Source of the DNA: Thermoleophilaceae bacterium
Lineage (GTDB): Bacteria > Actinomycetota > Thermoleophilia > Solirubrobacterales > JACPNS01
Assembly (NCBI GenBank): GCA_016462645.1
Contig: JAEMSX010000007.1
Span: forward strand, 20,470 to 84,469
Reading direction: 5' to 3'
DNA length: 64,000 nt
Shown one piece after another: positions 8,924 through 16,799 of this stretch. The notes beneath the pieces are model-generated. The model saw nothing but the letters and a program-made list of their open reading frames with translations, was not told where the DNA came from and made no database searches. The position numbers and the translations under genes are program-made. Positions within the stretch are counted from its first letter, which is position 1. Each line of letters starts with the position of its first letter.

Positions 8924-9583
8924 TCAGGACTGTTTGACGCGTTCGCAGTCGCTCGCGACCACGTCTTTGCGGTCGGCCGCCACGATGTCGCGTCCGCGTC
9001 CACAGCGGATCTTGTCGCGCTCGCCGTCGTTGGCGTCGATGCGGTCGTTGCCGGATCCGCCGTTGATGATGTCGCGGCCATCGCCGCCACTGATCTCGTC
9101 GTTGCCGGCCTCGCCGTAGAGCTTGTCGTTGTCGGCTTCGCCGAAGAGCTGGTCGCGCCCCTCGCCCGCCCTCACGTTGTCGTCGCCGTCGGCGCCGTCG
9201 ATCACGTCGTTGCCGGCGCCGCCACTCAATTCGTCGTCTCCGCCTTCGGCGCAGATGTCGTCGTCTCCGCCCTCACCGGTGATCGTGTCGTTGTCGTCGG
9301 TGCCGAGCATCGCTTCGTCTTCGGAAGTGCCGAGCAGCGTGAGGTCATCGGAGCCGTCGCTGACGGGTCCTTCCTCGAGCGCGGGATCGTCGTAGGTCTG
9401 GTCGGCAGGCTCGATCAACTCGTCGGCCGGGTCTTCGCTGCCGTCCCAACCGAGCTCAGCACATGTCAACTCCGGAAGGGTGAAGTGCGGTTCGACCGGG
9501 CCCGGGCTTGCGCTCGCCGCGCCGACCATCGCGCTCGAAAGCAGGAGTAGCGAACTGCAGATAATTGTTGTGAGGAGTCGCAT
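8924..9583 (-). CDS. Secreted RTX-like calcium-binding repeat protein (paralogue B)
   Basis: 219 aa. The signal peptide reads LLTTIICSSLLLLSSAMVGA and ends near ASA. An acidic Pro/Glu-rich segment includes LPELTCAELGWDG. About eight GGxGxDxx-type repeats follow (for example GEGGDDDICAEGGDDELSGG), predicted to bind calcium outside the cell. The C-terminus DKIRCGRGRDIVAADRKD and CERVKQS match paralogue A at 7599-8300. The two share the same repeat style and Cys-containing tail, pointing to an ancient local duplication now split by the VOC gene. Confidence 0.85.
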   Translation of the reverse strand: MRLLTTIICSSLLLLSSAMVGAASASPGPVEPHFTLPELTCAELGWDGSEDPADELIEPADQTYDDPALEEGPVSDGSDDLTLLGTSEDEAMLGTDDNDTITGEGGDDDICAEGGDDELSGGAGNDVIDGADGDDNVRAGEGRDQLFGEADNDKLYGEAGNDEISGGDGRDIINGGSGNDRIDANDGERDKIRCGRGRDIVAADRKDVVASDCERVKQS

Positions 9584-9729
9584 GACGGGTGTCCTTGCCT
9601 GGTTCGCTGGTCACGGCCAGTTACCGCGATCAACCACCTGATCGACTTCCCATCGCTGCCCGCAACCCTCTGCGGACGTCTGCCGTACACCGATCGCGTC
9701 CCCCGATCGCTCGTACGGATTGTTACAAG

Positions 9730-10218
9730 CTATCCCTCGGCGCCGAAGTCCTCGGGCGAGACCTCGTCGAGGAACTTGCGGAACTTCCCGACCACTTCCT
9801 CTGTGTCCTCGACCTCATGCTCGAATTCGATCGCCGACTCTGCGATCACCTCTTCGGCGACGAAGATCGGCGCCTCGGTACGAACGGCCAGTGCGATCGC
9901 ATCGGAAGGTCGCGCGTCGATCTCAAGTTCTCGTTCGCCGGATCGCAAAGTGATCGTCGCGTAGAAGGTGTTGTCGCGGAGCTCGGTCACGGCGATCTGT
10001 GAGCATTCGAGCTCGAGGTCCTCGAACACCGACGCCATCAGGTCGTGGGTCATCGGTCGCGGGGTCTCCGCGCCCTGAAGCTTCATCAGAATCGCGGCGG
10101 CCTCCGGGTGTCCGATCCAGATCGGCAGGAACTCATTGCCGTCGACGGCCTTGAGCAGGATGATCGGCTGCTTTCCGACCATGTCGAAGCTGACGCCGTA
10201 GATGACCATTTCGCGCAT
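9730..10218 (-). CDS. DUF151 bifunctional nuclease-family protein
   Basis: 162 aa from ATG at 10218 (MREMVIYGVSFDMVGKQP). The longer reading frame upstream runs into the tRNA gene and is not used. Family landmarks include LKAVDGNEFLPIWIGHPEA, the ARPSDAIALAVRTEAPIFV motif and a C-terminal acidic helix ending DFGAEG. DUF151 proteins include plant and bacterial bifunctional nucleases active on RNA and single-stranded DNA. The bacterial members' cellular job is poorly known. It follows the tRNA-Ile gene on the same strand. Confidence 0.88.
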   Translation of the reverse strand: MREMVIYGVSFDMVGKQPIILLKAVDGNEFLPIWIGHPEAAAILMKLQGAETPRPMTHDLMASVFEDLELECSQIAVTELRDNTFYATITLRSGERELEIDARPSDAIALAVRTEAPIFVAEEVIAESAIEFEHEVEDTEEVVGKFRKFLDEVSPEDFGAEG

Positions 10219-10323
10219 AGGGCAGAAGTATGGCGAATCCAAGCGGATTCCTGCCTCAGCGGATTCCCCGGCGCATGCTCGAGGCGATGAATCGTGCGAG
10301 ATCGTACGAGTCATCGACTTGAG

Positions 10324-10397
10324 TGGGCGATCCAGGATTCGAACCTGGGACCTCATCCTTATCAGAGATGCGCTCTAACCGACTGAGCTAATCGCCC
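10324..10397 (-). tRNA. tRNA-Ile, anticodon GAU
   Basis: The reverse strand starts GGGCGAT and ends ATCGCCC plus discriminator A, giving a 7-bp acceptor stem. The D-arm reads TAGCTCAGTCGGTTAGAGC. The anticodon loop reads CTGATAA with GAT as anticodon (positions 10361-10363 reversed), and the T-arm reads GGTTCGAATCC. The 3' CCA is not encoded. Total length is 74 bases. It lies between parB and the DUF151 gene, not in an rRNA operon. Confidence 0.95.
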
Positions 10398-10412
10398 GAG
10401 GAGTCCGGGAGT

Positions 10413-11339
10413 TTAGCGCCGTTTTACGTCCTCGATCGCGCGCACCGCTTCATCGACAGAAGCGAAGTCGAGCGTCACTTTGACGCCGCGGTCGCTCACC
10501 TTGACGCGGGGGTCGATCCCGAATGTCTTCATGAACCGCTCGGCGATCGCATGGGCTGCCTCGGCGGCTTCGGCCTGCTCGGTTACCGCCTTAGAACCCT
10601 CTACCTCGGCTTTAGGGTTGGCGGATTCGGCTGCAGCTTCTGCCCGACGCTCCGTCTCGCGAACGGACCATCCATTGGCGGCGGCCTCGTGAGCGAGGCG
10701 TCGGATGGTGAAGTGATCGCTTGCCCGGAGCAACGCGCGGCCGTGGCCTTCGCTCAGCATCCCGTCCTCGACCATCTGGATCACTTCATCGGGAAGATTG
10801 AGCAGACGGATCAGGTTCGAGACGGCGACGCGGCTCTTGCCGACGCGCTTGGCGACTTCTTCCTTGGTCAGCCCGAGGTCATCGACCAGCGCGGCGCAGG
10901 CGCGCGCGGCGTCGATCGGGTTGAGGTCGACGCGGGCCATGTTCTCGACCAGGGCGAGCTCGAGCGTGTTGGCCGTGAGGTCGGCGCGGACGTAGGCCGG
11001 AACCGCTTCGACGCCGGCAAGCTTCGAAGCCCGCAGGCGGCGCTCGCCTGCAACCAGTTCGTAGCGGCCGGCCGCGAGCGGCTTGACGAGCAGTGGCTGG
11101 ATCACGCCATTGGCCGCGATCGAGTCAGACAGCGCCTTCAACGCGTCGTCGTCAAAGCTCTTGCGCGGCTGGTTCGGGTTGACATCGATCGCGCTCGTCG
11201 GGAGCTGGCGCAGCTCATCCTGGACGAGGTCGTTGTGTGCGGTCGGCAGGATCGCCGAGAGTCCGCGACCCATGCCGCGGCGGTTCGCGCGGGTGGGCTC
11301 GGGGTTTGCAGGCTCGGAATCTGTACGTGCTTCAGCCAC
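10413..11339 (-). CDS. parB: Chromosome-partitioning protein ParB
   Basis: 308 aa from a GTG at 11339 that lies 8 bases inside the parA 3' end. The CTPase/ParB-N domain carries NPNQPRKSF and LVAGERRLRASK (about residues 55-110). The central helix-turn-helix includes LTKEEVAKRVGKSRVAVSNL and binds parS, and a C-terminal dimerisation segment closes the protein. A Glu/Ala-rich stretch near residues 230-250 is lineage-specific filler. With ParA it segregates newly replicated origins. GMGRGLSAILP near the start is the conserved ParA-contact peptide. Confidence 0.95.
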   Translation of the reverse strand: MAEARTDSEPANPEPTRANRRGMGRGLSAILPTAHNDLVQDELRQLPTSAIDVNPNQPRKSFDDDALKALSDSIAANGVIQPLLVKPLAAGRYELVAGERRLRASKLAGVEAVPAYVRADLTANTLELALVENMARVDLNPIDAARACAALVDDLGLTKEEVAKRVGKSRVAVSNLIRLLNLPDEVIQMVEDGMLSEGHGRALLRASDHFTIRRLAHEAAANGWSVRETERRAEAAAESANPKAEVEGSKAVTEQAEAAEAAHAIAERFMKTFGIDPRVKVSDRGVKVTLDFASVDEAVRAIEDVKRR

Positions 11340-12129
11340 GGAGGGCCACCTCTTTCGCGAGTTCGAAGTAAGCGCCGGCTCCAGCGCTGTGGGGATCGTG
11401 ATGCGTGACCGGTTTGCCGAAGCTCGGGGCCTCGGCGACGCGCACGTTGCGCGGGATCACGGAATTGAAGAGCAGTCCGGGGAAGTGCTTGCGCAACTCA
11501 TCCTCGACGTCGGTTGCTAGGCGAGTGCGGCCATCGTGCATCGTCATCACCAGACCGCCGATCGTCAGTCTGGGATTGAGTTCCTTCTGGATCAGGCCGA
11601 CGGTGTCGAGCAGGTCGGCGAGACCCTCCAGCGCGTAGTACTCGGTCTGGACCGGGACGATCACGCGATCGGCCGCTGCCAGAGCGTTGATCGTGAGCGG
11701 CCCGAGCGACGGAGGACAGTCGAAGAAGATGAAGCGGTACTCGCCGCGTAGCGGCTCGAGCGCCTCGCGCAGGATGAACTCCGAGCCCGCGATCCGCGGG
11801 AGTTCGACGTTCGCTCCGGCCAGATCCGGAGTGGAGGGGACGATCGAGAGATTCGTGATGTTCGTGCTCAGCGTGGCCTGTTCTAGCGTGGAATCGCCGA
11901 CCAGAACCTCGTAGATCGTGTGATTCTCGGTCTTTGAGTGCCCAAGTCCGACAGTCGCGTTCGCCTGCGGATCAATGTCGATCAACAGCGTTTTATAGCC
12001 GGCTTCAGCGACGCAGGCAGCGAGATTCACGGCAGTCGTGGTCTTGCCGACGCCGCCTTTCTGGTTGGCGATCGCATAAATCGTCGTCTGTGCGGGGCCG
12101 TTTGGGCCGAGATTCTCGTGCGCTTCCAT
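11332..12129 (-). CDS. parA: Chromosome-partitioning ATPase ParA (Soj)
   Basis: 265 aa. The deviant Walker A reads IANQKGGVGKTTTAVNLAA (about residues 20-38), followed by LLIDIDPQANATVGLG and the Walker B-like FFDCPPSLGPLT. No DNA-binding N-terminal domain is present, so this is the short chromosomal type rather than a plasmid ParA. It forms an ATP-dependent gradient on the nucleoid that moves ParB-parS complexes. Downstream parB starts within its last codons, indicating coupled translation in an operon that follows rsmG. Confidence 0.95.
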   Translation of the reverse strand: MEAHENLGPNGPAQTTIYAIANQKGGVGKTTTAVNLAACVAEAGYKTLLIDIDPQANATVGLGHSKTENHTIYEVLVGDSTLEQATLSTNITNLSIVPSTPDLAGANVELPRIAGSEFILREALEPLRGEYRFIFFDCPPSLGPLTINALAAADRVIVPVQTEYYALEGLADLLDTVGLIQKELNPRLTIGGLVMTMHDGRTRLATDVEDELRKHFPGLLFNSVIPRNVRVAEAPSFGKPVTHHDPHSAGAGAYFELAKEVALRG

Positions 12130-12200
12130 TCGGGCAGAAGCCTACGCTCGAATCCGGACCTTTCGCGCGTGCTGCAGCCGGTATTTCGCGGAGTTTGCGA

Positions 12201-12857
12201 CTACGCGAGCGGCTTTTTCAGCGCCACGCCCGCGCGACGGGGAAATCGGTCGTCGGTGGGCTGCGTTTTCTGCGCCACGTAGAAATGGCGCGCCCGGGAC
12301 CCCTGGAAGGGTTTCGTCGCCGTCAGTTCGCCCGGCGCGAAGCCGAGAATCTCGGCAGTTGCGTCCGCGGCGGCAAGCTCGACCTGATCCGGCGAGCCCT
12401 TCCACGCGACCAGATGTCCGTCCCGGCGCAGGAGCGGGGCCGCATACTCCAGCAGAACGCCGAGCTGCGCGAGCGCCCGGGCCGTGACCACGTCATAGGC
12501 CTCGCGGTGGGGCGAACCGATCGCGGCGAGCTCCTCAGCCCTTCCCCAGACACAATCGACGTTGTCAAGCTCGAGTTCGCGCGCGAACTTTCCCGCGACT
12601 TCCATCTTCTTGCGGACGCTGTCCACCAGCGTGATCTGCGTCTCTGGAAGCATCACCGCCAGAACCAGGCCGGGAAATCCCGCTCCGGAGCCTATGTCGA
12701 CAATGCTGCCGGCGTCCCGGATCGCGGGTATCTCCAGGCCGGCGAGGCTGTCGGCGATGTGGATCTTTCGCGCATCGGCGGCGGTCTTCACCGCCGTGCC
12801 GGATATCTCCAGCCCGACAGACCACTCAGCGATCCGTTCGAGTTGCTCCTGCTCCAT
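12201..12857 (-). CDS. rsmG: 16S rRNA (guanine-527-N7)-methyltransferase RsmG (GidB)
   Basis: 218 aa. The SAM-binding motif reads SIVDIGSGAGFPGLVLAVML, followed by LVDSVRKKMEV, the catalytic-region YDVVTARALAQL and the C-terminal RFPRRAGVALKKPL. All are diagnostic of RsmG, which methylates G527 in the 530 loop of 16S rRNA; in several bacteria loss of this methylation gives low-level streptomycin resistance. The position between jag and parA is the conserved origin-region order. The start is an ATG at 12857, and a 26-base gap separates it from jag. Confidence 0.93.
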   Translation of the reverse strand: MEQEQLERIAEWSVGLEISGTAVKTAADARKIHIADSLAGLEIPAIRDAGSIVDIGSGAGFPGLVLAVMLPETQITLVDSVRKKMEVAGKFARELELDNVDCVWGRAEELAAIGSPHREAYDVVTARALAQLGVLLEYAAPLLRRDGHLVAWKGSPDQVELAAADATAEILGFAPGELTATKPFQGSRARHFYVAQKTQPTDDRFPRRAGVALKKPLA

Positions 12858-12883
12858 GGAACGGAGCGTAAAACGTGAAACGG

Positions 12884-13384
12884 TCAGGATCCAGCAGGCG
12901 TGACGACGATCCGACGGTCCGGATCCTCACCAACGCTGTGCGTGTCAACGTCGCCATTGTCGATCAGATAGTGGTGCACGCTGCGACGCTCGTTTGAAGT
13001 CATCGGCTTCAGCTCCACTGCCTGACCGGACGCGAGCGCATCACGAACAGCGCGATCGGCAAGATCAAACAGTTCTTCTTCGCGGGCAGCGCGGTACTCA
13101 TCGATGTCGACCGACACGCGGCGACGATCGTCGGGATCGACTGCCTTGGCGCTGACCAGATATGCGATCAACTGAATCGCATCGAGAGTCTGAGCGCGAC
13201 GACCGATCGCGAATCCGAGGTCGTCCCCGGTGACGTCGATATTGATGTCTTCTTCTTCCTGAGAAAAGGCGACCTGGGCCTCGAGCCCAGCGCCGGCGAG
13301 GATGTCGCGAACGATGCTCGCCGCGACCTCTGCCTGGCGGGTGTCCGTGCCGGGAGCTTCGTTCGTTGTTTCAGTGTCAGTCAT
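12884..13384 (-). CDS. jag: Jag/KhpB RNA-binding protein (SpoIIIJ-associated, KH-R3H)
   Basis: 166 aa. The KH domain contains DINIDVTGDDLGFAIGRRAQ and LDAIQLIAYL (GxxIGxxG-type loop, here GFAIGRRAQ). The C-terminal R3H domain contains VELKPMTSNERRSVHHYLID. The N-terminal Jag-N domain is missing and replaced by a short acidic leader, as in many actinobacterial homologues. KhpB binds many RNAs and affects cell-wall growth in Firmicutes. It follows yidC by 14 bases, the usual pairing with the membrane insertase. Confidence 0.9.
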   Translation of the reverse strand: MTDTETTNEAPGTDTRQAEVAASIVRDILAGAGLEAQVAFSQEEEDINIDVTGDDLGFAIGRRAQTLDAIQLIAYLVSAKAVDPDDRRRVSVDIDEYRAAREEELFDLADRAVRDALASGQAVELKPMTSNERRSVHHYLIDNGDVDTHSVGEDPDRRIVVTPAGS

Positions 13385-13398
13385 AAGTGTTTCCCCGT

Positions 13399-14226
13399 TC
13401 AGCGCCTACGCCCAGAACGCTTTTTCTTCGTCTTGGGCGGTGGAGGCGGAGCCTTGGTCGGCTTCTTGTCGACAAGTGCCGCGCCGCCGGAAGTTACCAC
13501 CGCTGCGTCGTCATCGCCGGACGATGAGACCAGCACCGGGTCGCCCTGGCGGATGCGCATCCACTTGACCACGAACGACTGACCCAGGGTCCAGAAGTTC
13601 GTCGTGATCCAGTACAGGATCAGGCCGGCCGGGAAGTGGATGATGAACGGCACAAAAATGAACGGCAGAGCCAGCATCAGGCGACGCTGCATCTGGTCGG
13701 TCGCCGTGGAGAGCGAGACCAGTGTCGAACCCAGCTGCGAGCCGACGTAAAGAACCAGAAGCACGACCAGTTCGGTGCCGGTCGGATCCTTGGTCAGGTT
13801 CGGGATGAAGAACCAGCTGGGATCCGTCGCATTCATGGCGACCTGCAGCGACGGCTCGCGCAGCGCGTAGAACATCGCGATGAAGAACGGCATCTGCAGG
13901 AGCAGTGGGAAACAGGAAGCAAGCGGGTTGATCCCGTGTTCCTTGAAGAACTTCATCAGTTCCTGCTGCTTGCGTTGCGGATCGTCCTTGTACTTCTCGT
14001 TCAGCTCCTTGATCTGGGGCTGATACTGCTGCATGTGCAGCATGCTCGTGACCTGCTTGTAGGTCAGCGGCAGCAGCAGAAGACGGACGATGACCGTGAG
14101 CAGGATGATTCCCCAACCCCACGGGATGCCCCAGGAGTAGAACTGACGCAGCGCTTCATCGAGGATGTCGCTGATCGGAGCAACGATGTCCTGGATGATG
14201 TTCGCGTAGGGGACGACGTAGTTCAC
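13399..14226 (-). CDS. yidC: Membrane protein insertase YidC
   Basis: 275 aa from a GTG at 14226 overlapping the yidD stop (GTGA). Short Oxa1/YidC type with about five membrane segments and no large periplasmic domain. Landmarks are WGWGIILLTVIVRLLLLPLT (with the conserved Arg in the groove), EHGINPLASCFPLLLQMPFF and LPFIFVPFIIHFPAGLILYW. The basic C-terminal tail ends KTKKKRSGRRR and probably touches the ribosome. It inserts membrane proteins alone or with SecYEG. No lipobox is evident at the N-terminus. Confidence 0.93.
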   Translation of the reverse strand: MNYVVPYANIIQDIVAPISDILDEALRQFYSWGIPWGWGIILLTVIVRLLLLPLTYKQVTSMLHMQQYQPQIKELNEKYKDDPQRKQQELMKFFKEHGINPLASCFPLLLQMPFFIAMFYALREPSLQVAMNATDPSWFFIPNLTKDPTGTELVVLLVLYVGSQLGSTLVSLSTATDQMQRRLMLALPFIFVPFIIHFPAGLILYWITTNFWTLGQSFVVKWMRIRQGDPVLVSSSGDDDAAVVTSGGAALVDKKPTKAPPPPPKTKKKRSGRRR

Positions 14227-14552
14227 AGCGCTGCCCCGTGATGCTTGTGACTTTCCTCACAAGCGTGAGAGTGCTGCTTGAACAGCTTCTGATCCTCGAC
14301 GTAGTCAAATCCGCCGTCGCTGAAGGGGTTGCAGCGCACCACTCGCCATGCGGCCAGGATCGAACCGCGGATCGGTCCGTACTGCTTGAGCGCGTCGACG
14401 GCGTACGTCGAGCAGGTCGGGTAGTAGCGACAGCGCGGCTGGATGAACGGCGAGATCAGCTTGCGGTAGGCGAAAACCGGCAGCAGCAAGGGGAAGATTG
14501 CGACCTTGCGCAGGCGCGTACCGAGAGTCGGGCTGGAACTGGTCGAAGTCAC
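14223..14552 (-). CDS. yidD: YidD, membrane protein insertion efficiency factor
   Basis: 109 aa from GTG at 14552. The core signature YRKLISPFIQPRCRYYPTCS followed by TYAVDALKQYG and NPFSDGGFDYV is characteristic of the small YidD (PF01809) family. These proteins sit at the inner membrane and help YidC-dependent insertion. An unusual His-rich C-terminus (HSHACEESHKHHG) extends past the conserved part. The stop overlaps the GTG of yidC, and rnpA lies directly upstream, so this is the classic rpmH-rnpA-yidD-yidC operon. Confidence 0.93.
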   Translation of the reverse strand: MTSTSSSPTLGTRLRKVAIFPLLLPVFAYRKLISPFIQPRCRYYPTCSTYAVDALKQYGPIRGSILAAWRVVRCNPFSDGGFDYVEDQKLFKQHSHACEESHKHHGAAL

Positions 14553-14572
14553 TGGAGGAAAGGTGTGGGTGG

Positions 14573-14947
14573 CTACTGGCCGGCCGAAATCAACTCAGAG
14601 AGTGAATCTCTGACTCCGTGCATCCCGTCTCGTTCAAGCAATTCGACGATGTCGGGACGCGCGAGCACGACGTAGTCTAGGCCGTCCGCCATGTTCGGCT
14701 CCAGTTGATCGAGCGCCTCCCGGATCGTGCGCTTGACGCGGTTGCGTATCACGGCGTTGCCGATCTTGCGCCCGACGGAAACGCCGAAGCGCGAATCCTC
14801 ATCGGCGCCGTCTCCGCGCGCGAACGAGTAGAGAACGAGATAGCGGTTCGCCTTCGACCGCCCCTGGCGGTAGACGCGTTGAAACTCCGTGCTGCGAGAA
14901 AGGCGACGGCCTTTCCCCCGAGTGGGGCTGGCCAACGCAGCGGACAT
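14573..14947 (-). CDS. rnpA: Ribonuclease P protein component
   Basis: 124 aa from ATG at 14947 (MSAALASPTRG), three bases after the rpmH stop. A longer frame runs antisense-free through rpmH but in the wrong frame and is ignored. The RNase P basic motif RFGVSVGRKIGNAVIRNRVKR and the N-terminal RLSRSTEFQRVYRQG are diagnostic. It binds RNase P RNA to process tRNA 5' ends. The C-terminus after ARPDIVEL is slightly longer than in model proteins. Co-transcribed with rpmH, yidD and yidC. Confidence 0.93.
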   Translation of the reverse strand: MSAALASPTRGKGRRLSRSTEFQRVYRQGRSKANRYLVLYSFARGDGADEDSRFGVSVGRKIGNAVIRNRVKRTIREALDQLEPNMADGLDYVVLARPDIVELLERDGMHGVRDSLSELISAGQ

Positions 14948-14949
14948 CG

Positions 14950-15084
14950 CTACGGCGTGAGCCGCTTGCGACCCTTGGCGCGGCGACGCTTGAGTACGTT
15001 GCGGCCGGCCGCGCTGCTCATGCGGGCGCGAAACCCGTGAGTGCGGGCGCGCTTGCGTTTTTTGGGCTGGTAAGTGCGCTTCAT
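14950..15084 (-). CDS. rpmH: 50S ribosomal protein L34
   Basis: 44 aa starting [20 protein letters not shown] and ending in GRKRLTP; the whole length matches bacterial L34. The ATG is at 15084. Only this end of a longer open frame is real; upstream residues are not conserved. L34 is a basic protein of the large ribosomal subunit. It is the first gene of the minus-strand operon that points away from dnaA, with a 237-base gap between the two starts. Confidence 0.97.
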   Translation of the reverse strand: MKRTYQPKKRKRARTHGFRARMSSAAGRNVLKRRRAKGRKRLTP

Positions 15085-15157
15085 GAAAGTTCCTAATGAG
15101 AAGTCTGGAAGCCGGGATTGTAGAGACTGGCGCGTACAACATCCACCGGCGGACAAG

Positions 15158-15169
15158 AAAAACGTTTTT
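15158..15169. repeat. Perfect 12-bp palindrome AAAAACGTTTTT in the rpmH-dnaA gap
   Basis: The gap 15085-15321 contains this symmetric AT-rich palindrome with a CG centre. It could be an operator for the divergent rpmH and dnaA promoters or a DNA-melting/architectural site. No canonical DnaA box is seen in this gap. The role is inference. Confidence 0.4.
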
Positions 15170-15204
15170 GTGCGAGTTTGCGACCTTCGCACCGACTCGC
15201 CGGG

Positions 15205-15231
15205 GTGACCGCTCAAGACCTCCGTTATAGT
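15205..15231 (+). promoter_or_regulatory. Candidate dnaA promoter
   Basis: TATAGT at 15226-15231 is a good -10 hexamer about 90 bases before the dnaA ATG. The best upstream match is GTGACC at 15205-15210, spaced 15 bases, which is short and weak. Assignment rests mainly on the -10 element and position. Confidence 0.35.
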
Positions 15232-15321
15232 CCGAAACACGGAGCCTGAAGACGTCGTTTTTTCACGCTGCGCCTCTCTTGAATATCTCAAACCGCCGGA
15301 ACCTTCGGCCCGGAGTCTGCA

Positions 15322-16689
15322 ATGCAGATCGACCAACTCTGGTCAAAAACAGATGCCGTTTTTCGCCGTGATGTCTCCGATGACGTCGCAGACATCTGGT
15401 TGAGCCAACTGGCCCCGGCAGCGCTCGAGGATGGTGTTCTCTATCTCACAGGGACAGACCGCGCCCGCAGCTGGGTGGAGCTCCGGTATGGCCGGGTACT
15501 CAACCGCTGCGCCGCCCGCGCGGCTGGCACCGAACTACGAGTCGTGCTGGTCTCCGAGGATGAACTCCCTGCAAAAGCGCGTATTTCTGCCTCCGAGCCG
15601 GCATCCAAGGAATGGCACACCTCTCCGCTTAACCCACGCTACAGCTTCGATCAGTTCGTGATCGGCGGCTCCAACCACATCGGTCATGCCGCCGCGCTCG
15701 CGGTCGCGGAGCAACCCGCGCAGGCCTTCAACCCCCTGTTCGTCTACGGCGCACCGGGTGTTGGAAAGACGCACCTGCTGCACGCGATCGGCAACTACCT
15801 GCGCCAGCAGGCGCCGGAGATCCAGGTCCGCTATCTGACCGCCGAGAACTTCGCCGCGATCTTCCGCAGCGTCCTCCGCGACAACACGATCCAGGACTTC
15901 AAGGAGGATCTGCGTCGCAGTGACGTTCTGCTGATCGACGACGTCCAGTTCCTGCAGAACAAGGTCAAGACGGAGGAGGAGTTCTTCCACACCTTCAACC
16001 ACCTGCATGAGGCCGGCCGGCAGCTCGTGATCACTTGCGACCGAACACCGCGCCAGCTCGATCAGCTCGCCGACCGTCTGCGCGAGCGCTTCGAATCCGG
16101 CCTCGTCGTTGAGATCGAGAAGCCGGACGACCGCTTGAGGAGCGCGATCCTGCGCAAACGCGTGCGCGTCGACAACATCCCCGTGGACGACGACCTCGCG
16201 CTCGACCGCATCGCCGAGCGCGTCCCGGCGAACGTCCGCTCACTCGAAGGGGCCCTGATCCGCGTCAGCGCGTTCGCCTCGATGCGCGGTGAGCCCGTGA
16301 CGACCGAACTGGTCGATGAGCTGCTCGACTCCCTTCACCCGCACACCGCCGGCGTGAAGACCGAGCACCACACCCCTGAGGTCCCGATTCCGCATATTCA
16401 GACCGCCGTCGCTGAGCACTTCGAGCTCTCGATCGAAGAACTCCTCAGCAAGGACCGCAGCCGCCGCGTCGCCGGACCCAGGCAGATCGCCATGTATCTG
16501 GCATGCGAGCACAGTGGTCAGTCACTGCCGGCGATCGCTGCCGCTTTCGGCCGCGACCATTCGACCGTCGTCCACGCCCGCGACAAGGTCCGAACCGACC
16601 GCAGAAACAATCCCGCTGCCGCTGATGCTGTGGATAGTCTCAAGGCAGTTATCCACGGTTCCCAGCGGACCGCGGACAAGACCGCGTGA
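15322..16689 (+). CDS. dnaA: Chromosomal replication initiator protein DnaA
   Basis: 455 aa. Domain I begins [15 protein letters not shown], and a short linker follows. The AAA+ domain III has Walker [17 protein letters not shown], Walker [11 protein letters not shown] and box [11 protein letters not shown]. Domain IV carries [20 protein letters not shown] and the DNA-binding signature [14 protein letters not shown]. It opens oriC for replication. The linker is short compared with Streptomyces DnaA. The gene faces away from rpmH. DnaA-box-like sequences start within its last 60 bases. Confidence 0.97.
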   Translation: MQIDQLWSKTDAVFRRDVSDDVADIWLSQLAPAALEDGVLYLTGTDRARSWVELRYGRVLNRCAARAAGTELRVVLVSEDELPAKARISASEPASKEWHTSPLNPRYSFDQFVIGGSNHIGHAAALAVAEQPAQAFNPLFVYGAPGVGKTHLLHAIGNYLRQQAPEIQVRYLTAENFAAIFRSVLRDNTIQDFKEDLRRSDVLLIDDVQFLQNKVKTEEEFFHTFNHLHEAGRQLVITCDRTPRQLDQLADRLRERFESGLVVEIEKPDDRLRSAILRKRVRVDNIPVDDDLALDRIAERVPANVRSLEGALIRVSAFASMRGEPVTTELVDELLDSLHPHTAGVKTEHHTPEVPIPHIQTAVAEHFELSIEELLSKDRSRRVAGPRQIAMYLACEHSGQSLPAIAAAFGRDHSTVVHARDKVRTDRRNNPAAADAVDSLKAVIHGSQRTADKTA

Positions 16690-16748
16690 ATTAGTCTGTT
16701 CAAACGCAGAACTGAAGCGGGTTTGCACAGTTGTCCACATCTTCCACA
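16629..16748. other. Probable oriC: cluster of DnaA-box-like sequences
   Basis: Four 9-mers resemble the DnaA box TTATCCACA: TGTGGATAG at 16629-16637 (reverse orientation, one mismatch), TTATCCACG at 16649-16657, TTGTCCACA at 16731-16739 and the weaker TCTTCCACA at 16740-16748. The first two are within the dnaA 3' end and the others in the dnaA-dnaN gap, which also has a lower-GC stretch (16739-16785). Flanking genes run away on both sides. No classic long 13-mer DUE is obvious; the number of boxes is small for a full origin. Confidence 0.6.
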
Positions 16749-16799
16749 TACCAACACCAACAAGAATCAAACAACTTGAATCATGAAGGTTCATCTGGA

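Noticed and set aside
14244..14263. Hairpin with 8-bp stem (GCTTGTGA/TCACAAGC) near the yidD end
   Set aside because: It lies inside the yidD coding sequence just before yidC, without a T-run; the two genes overlap and are co-translated, so termination there is unlikely.
16731..16799. Alternative dnaN start at TTG 16731
   Set aside because: The codon is part of a DnaA box and would add 23 unconserved residues to a protein that is family length from 16800.
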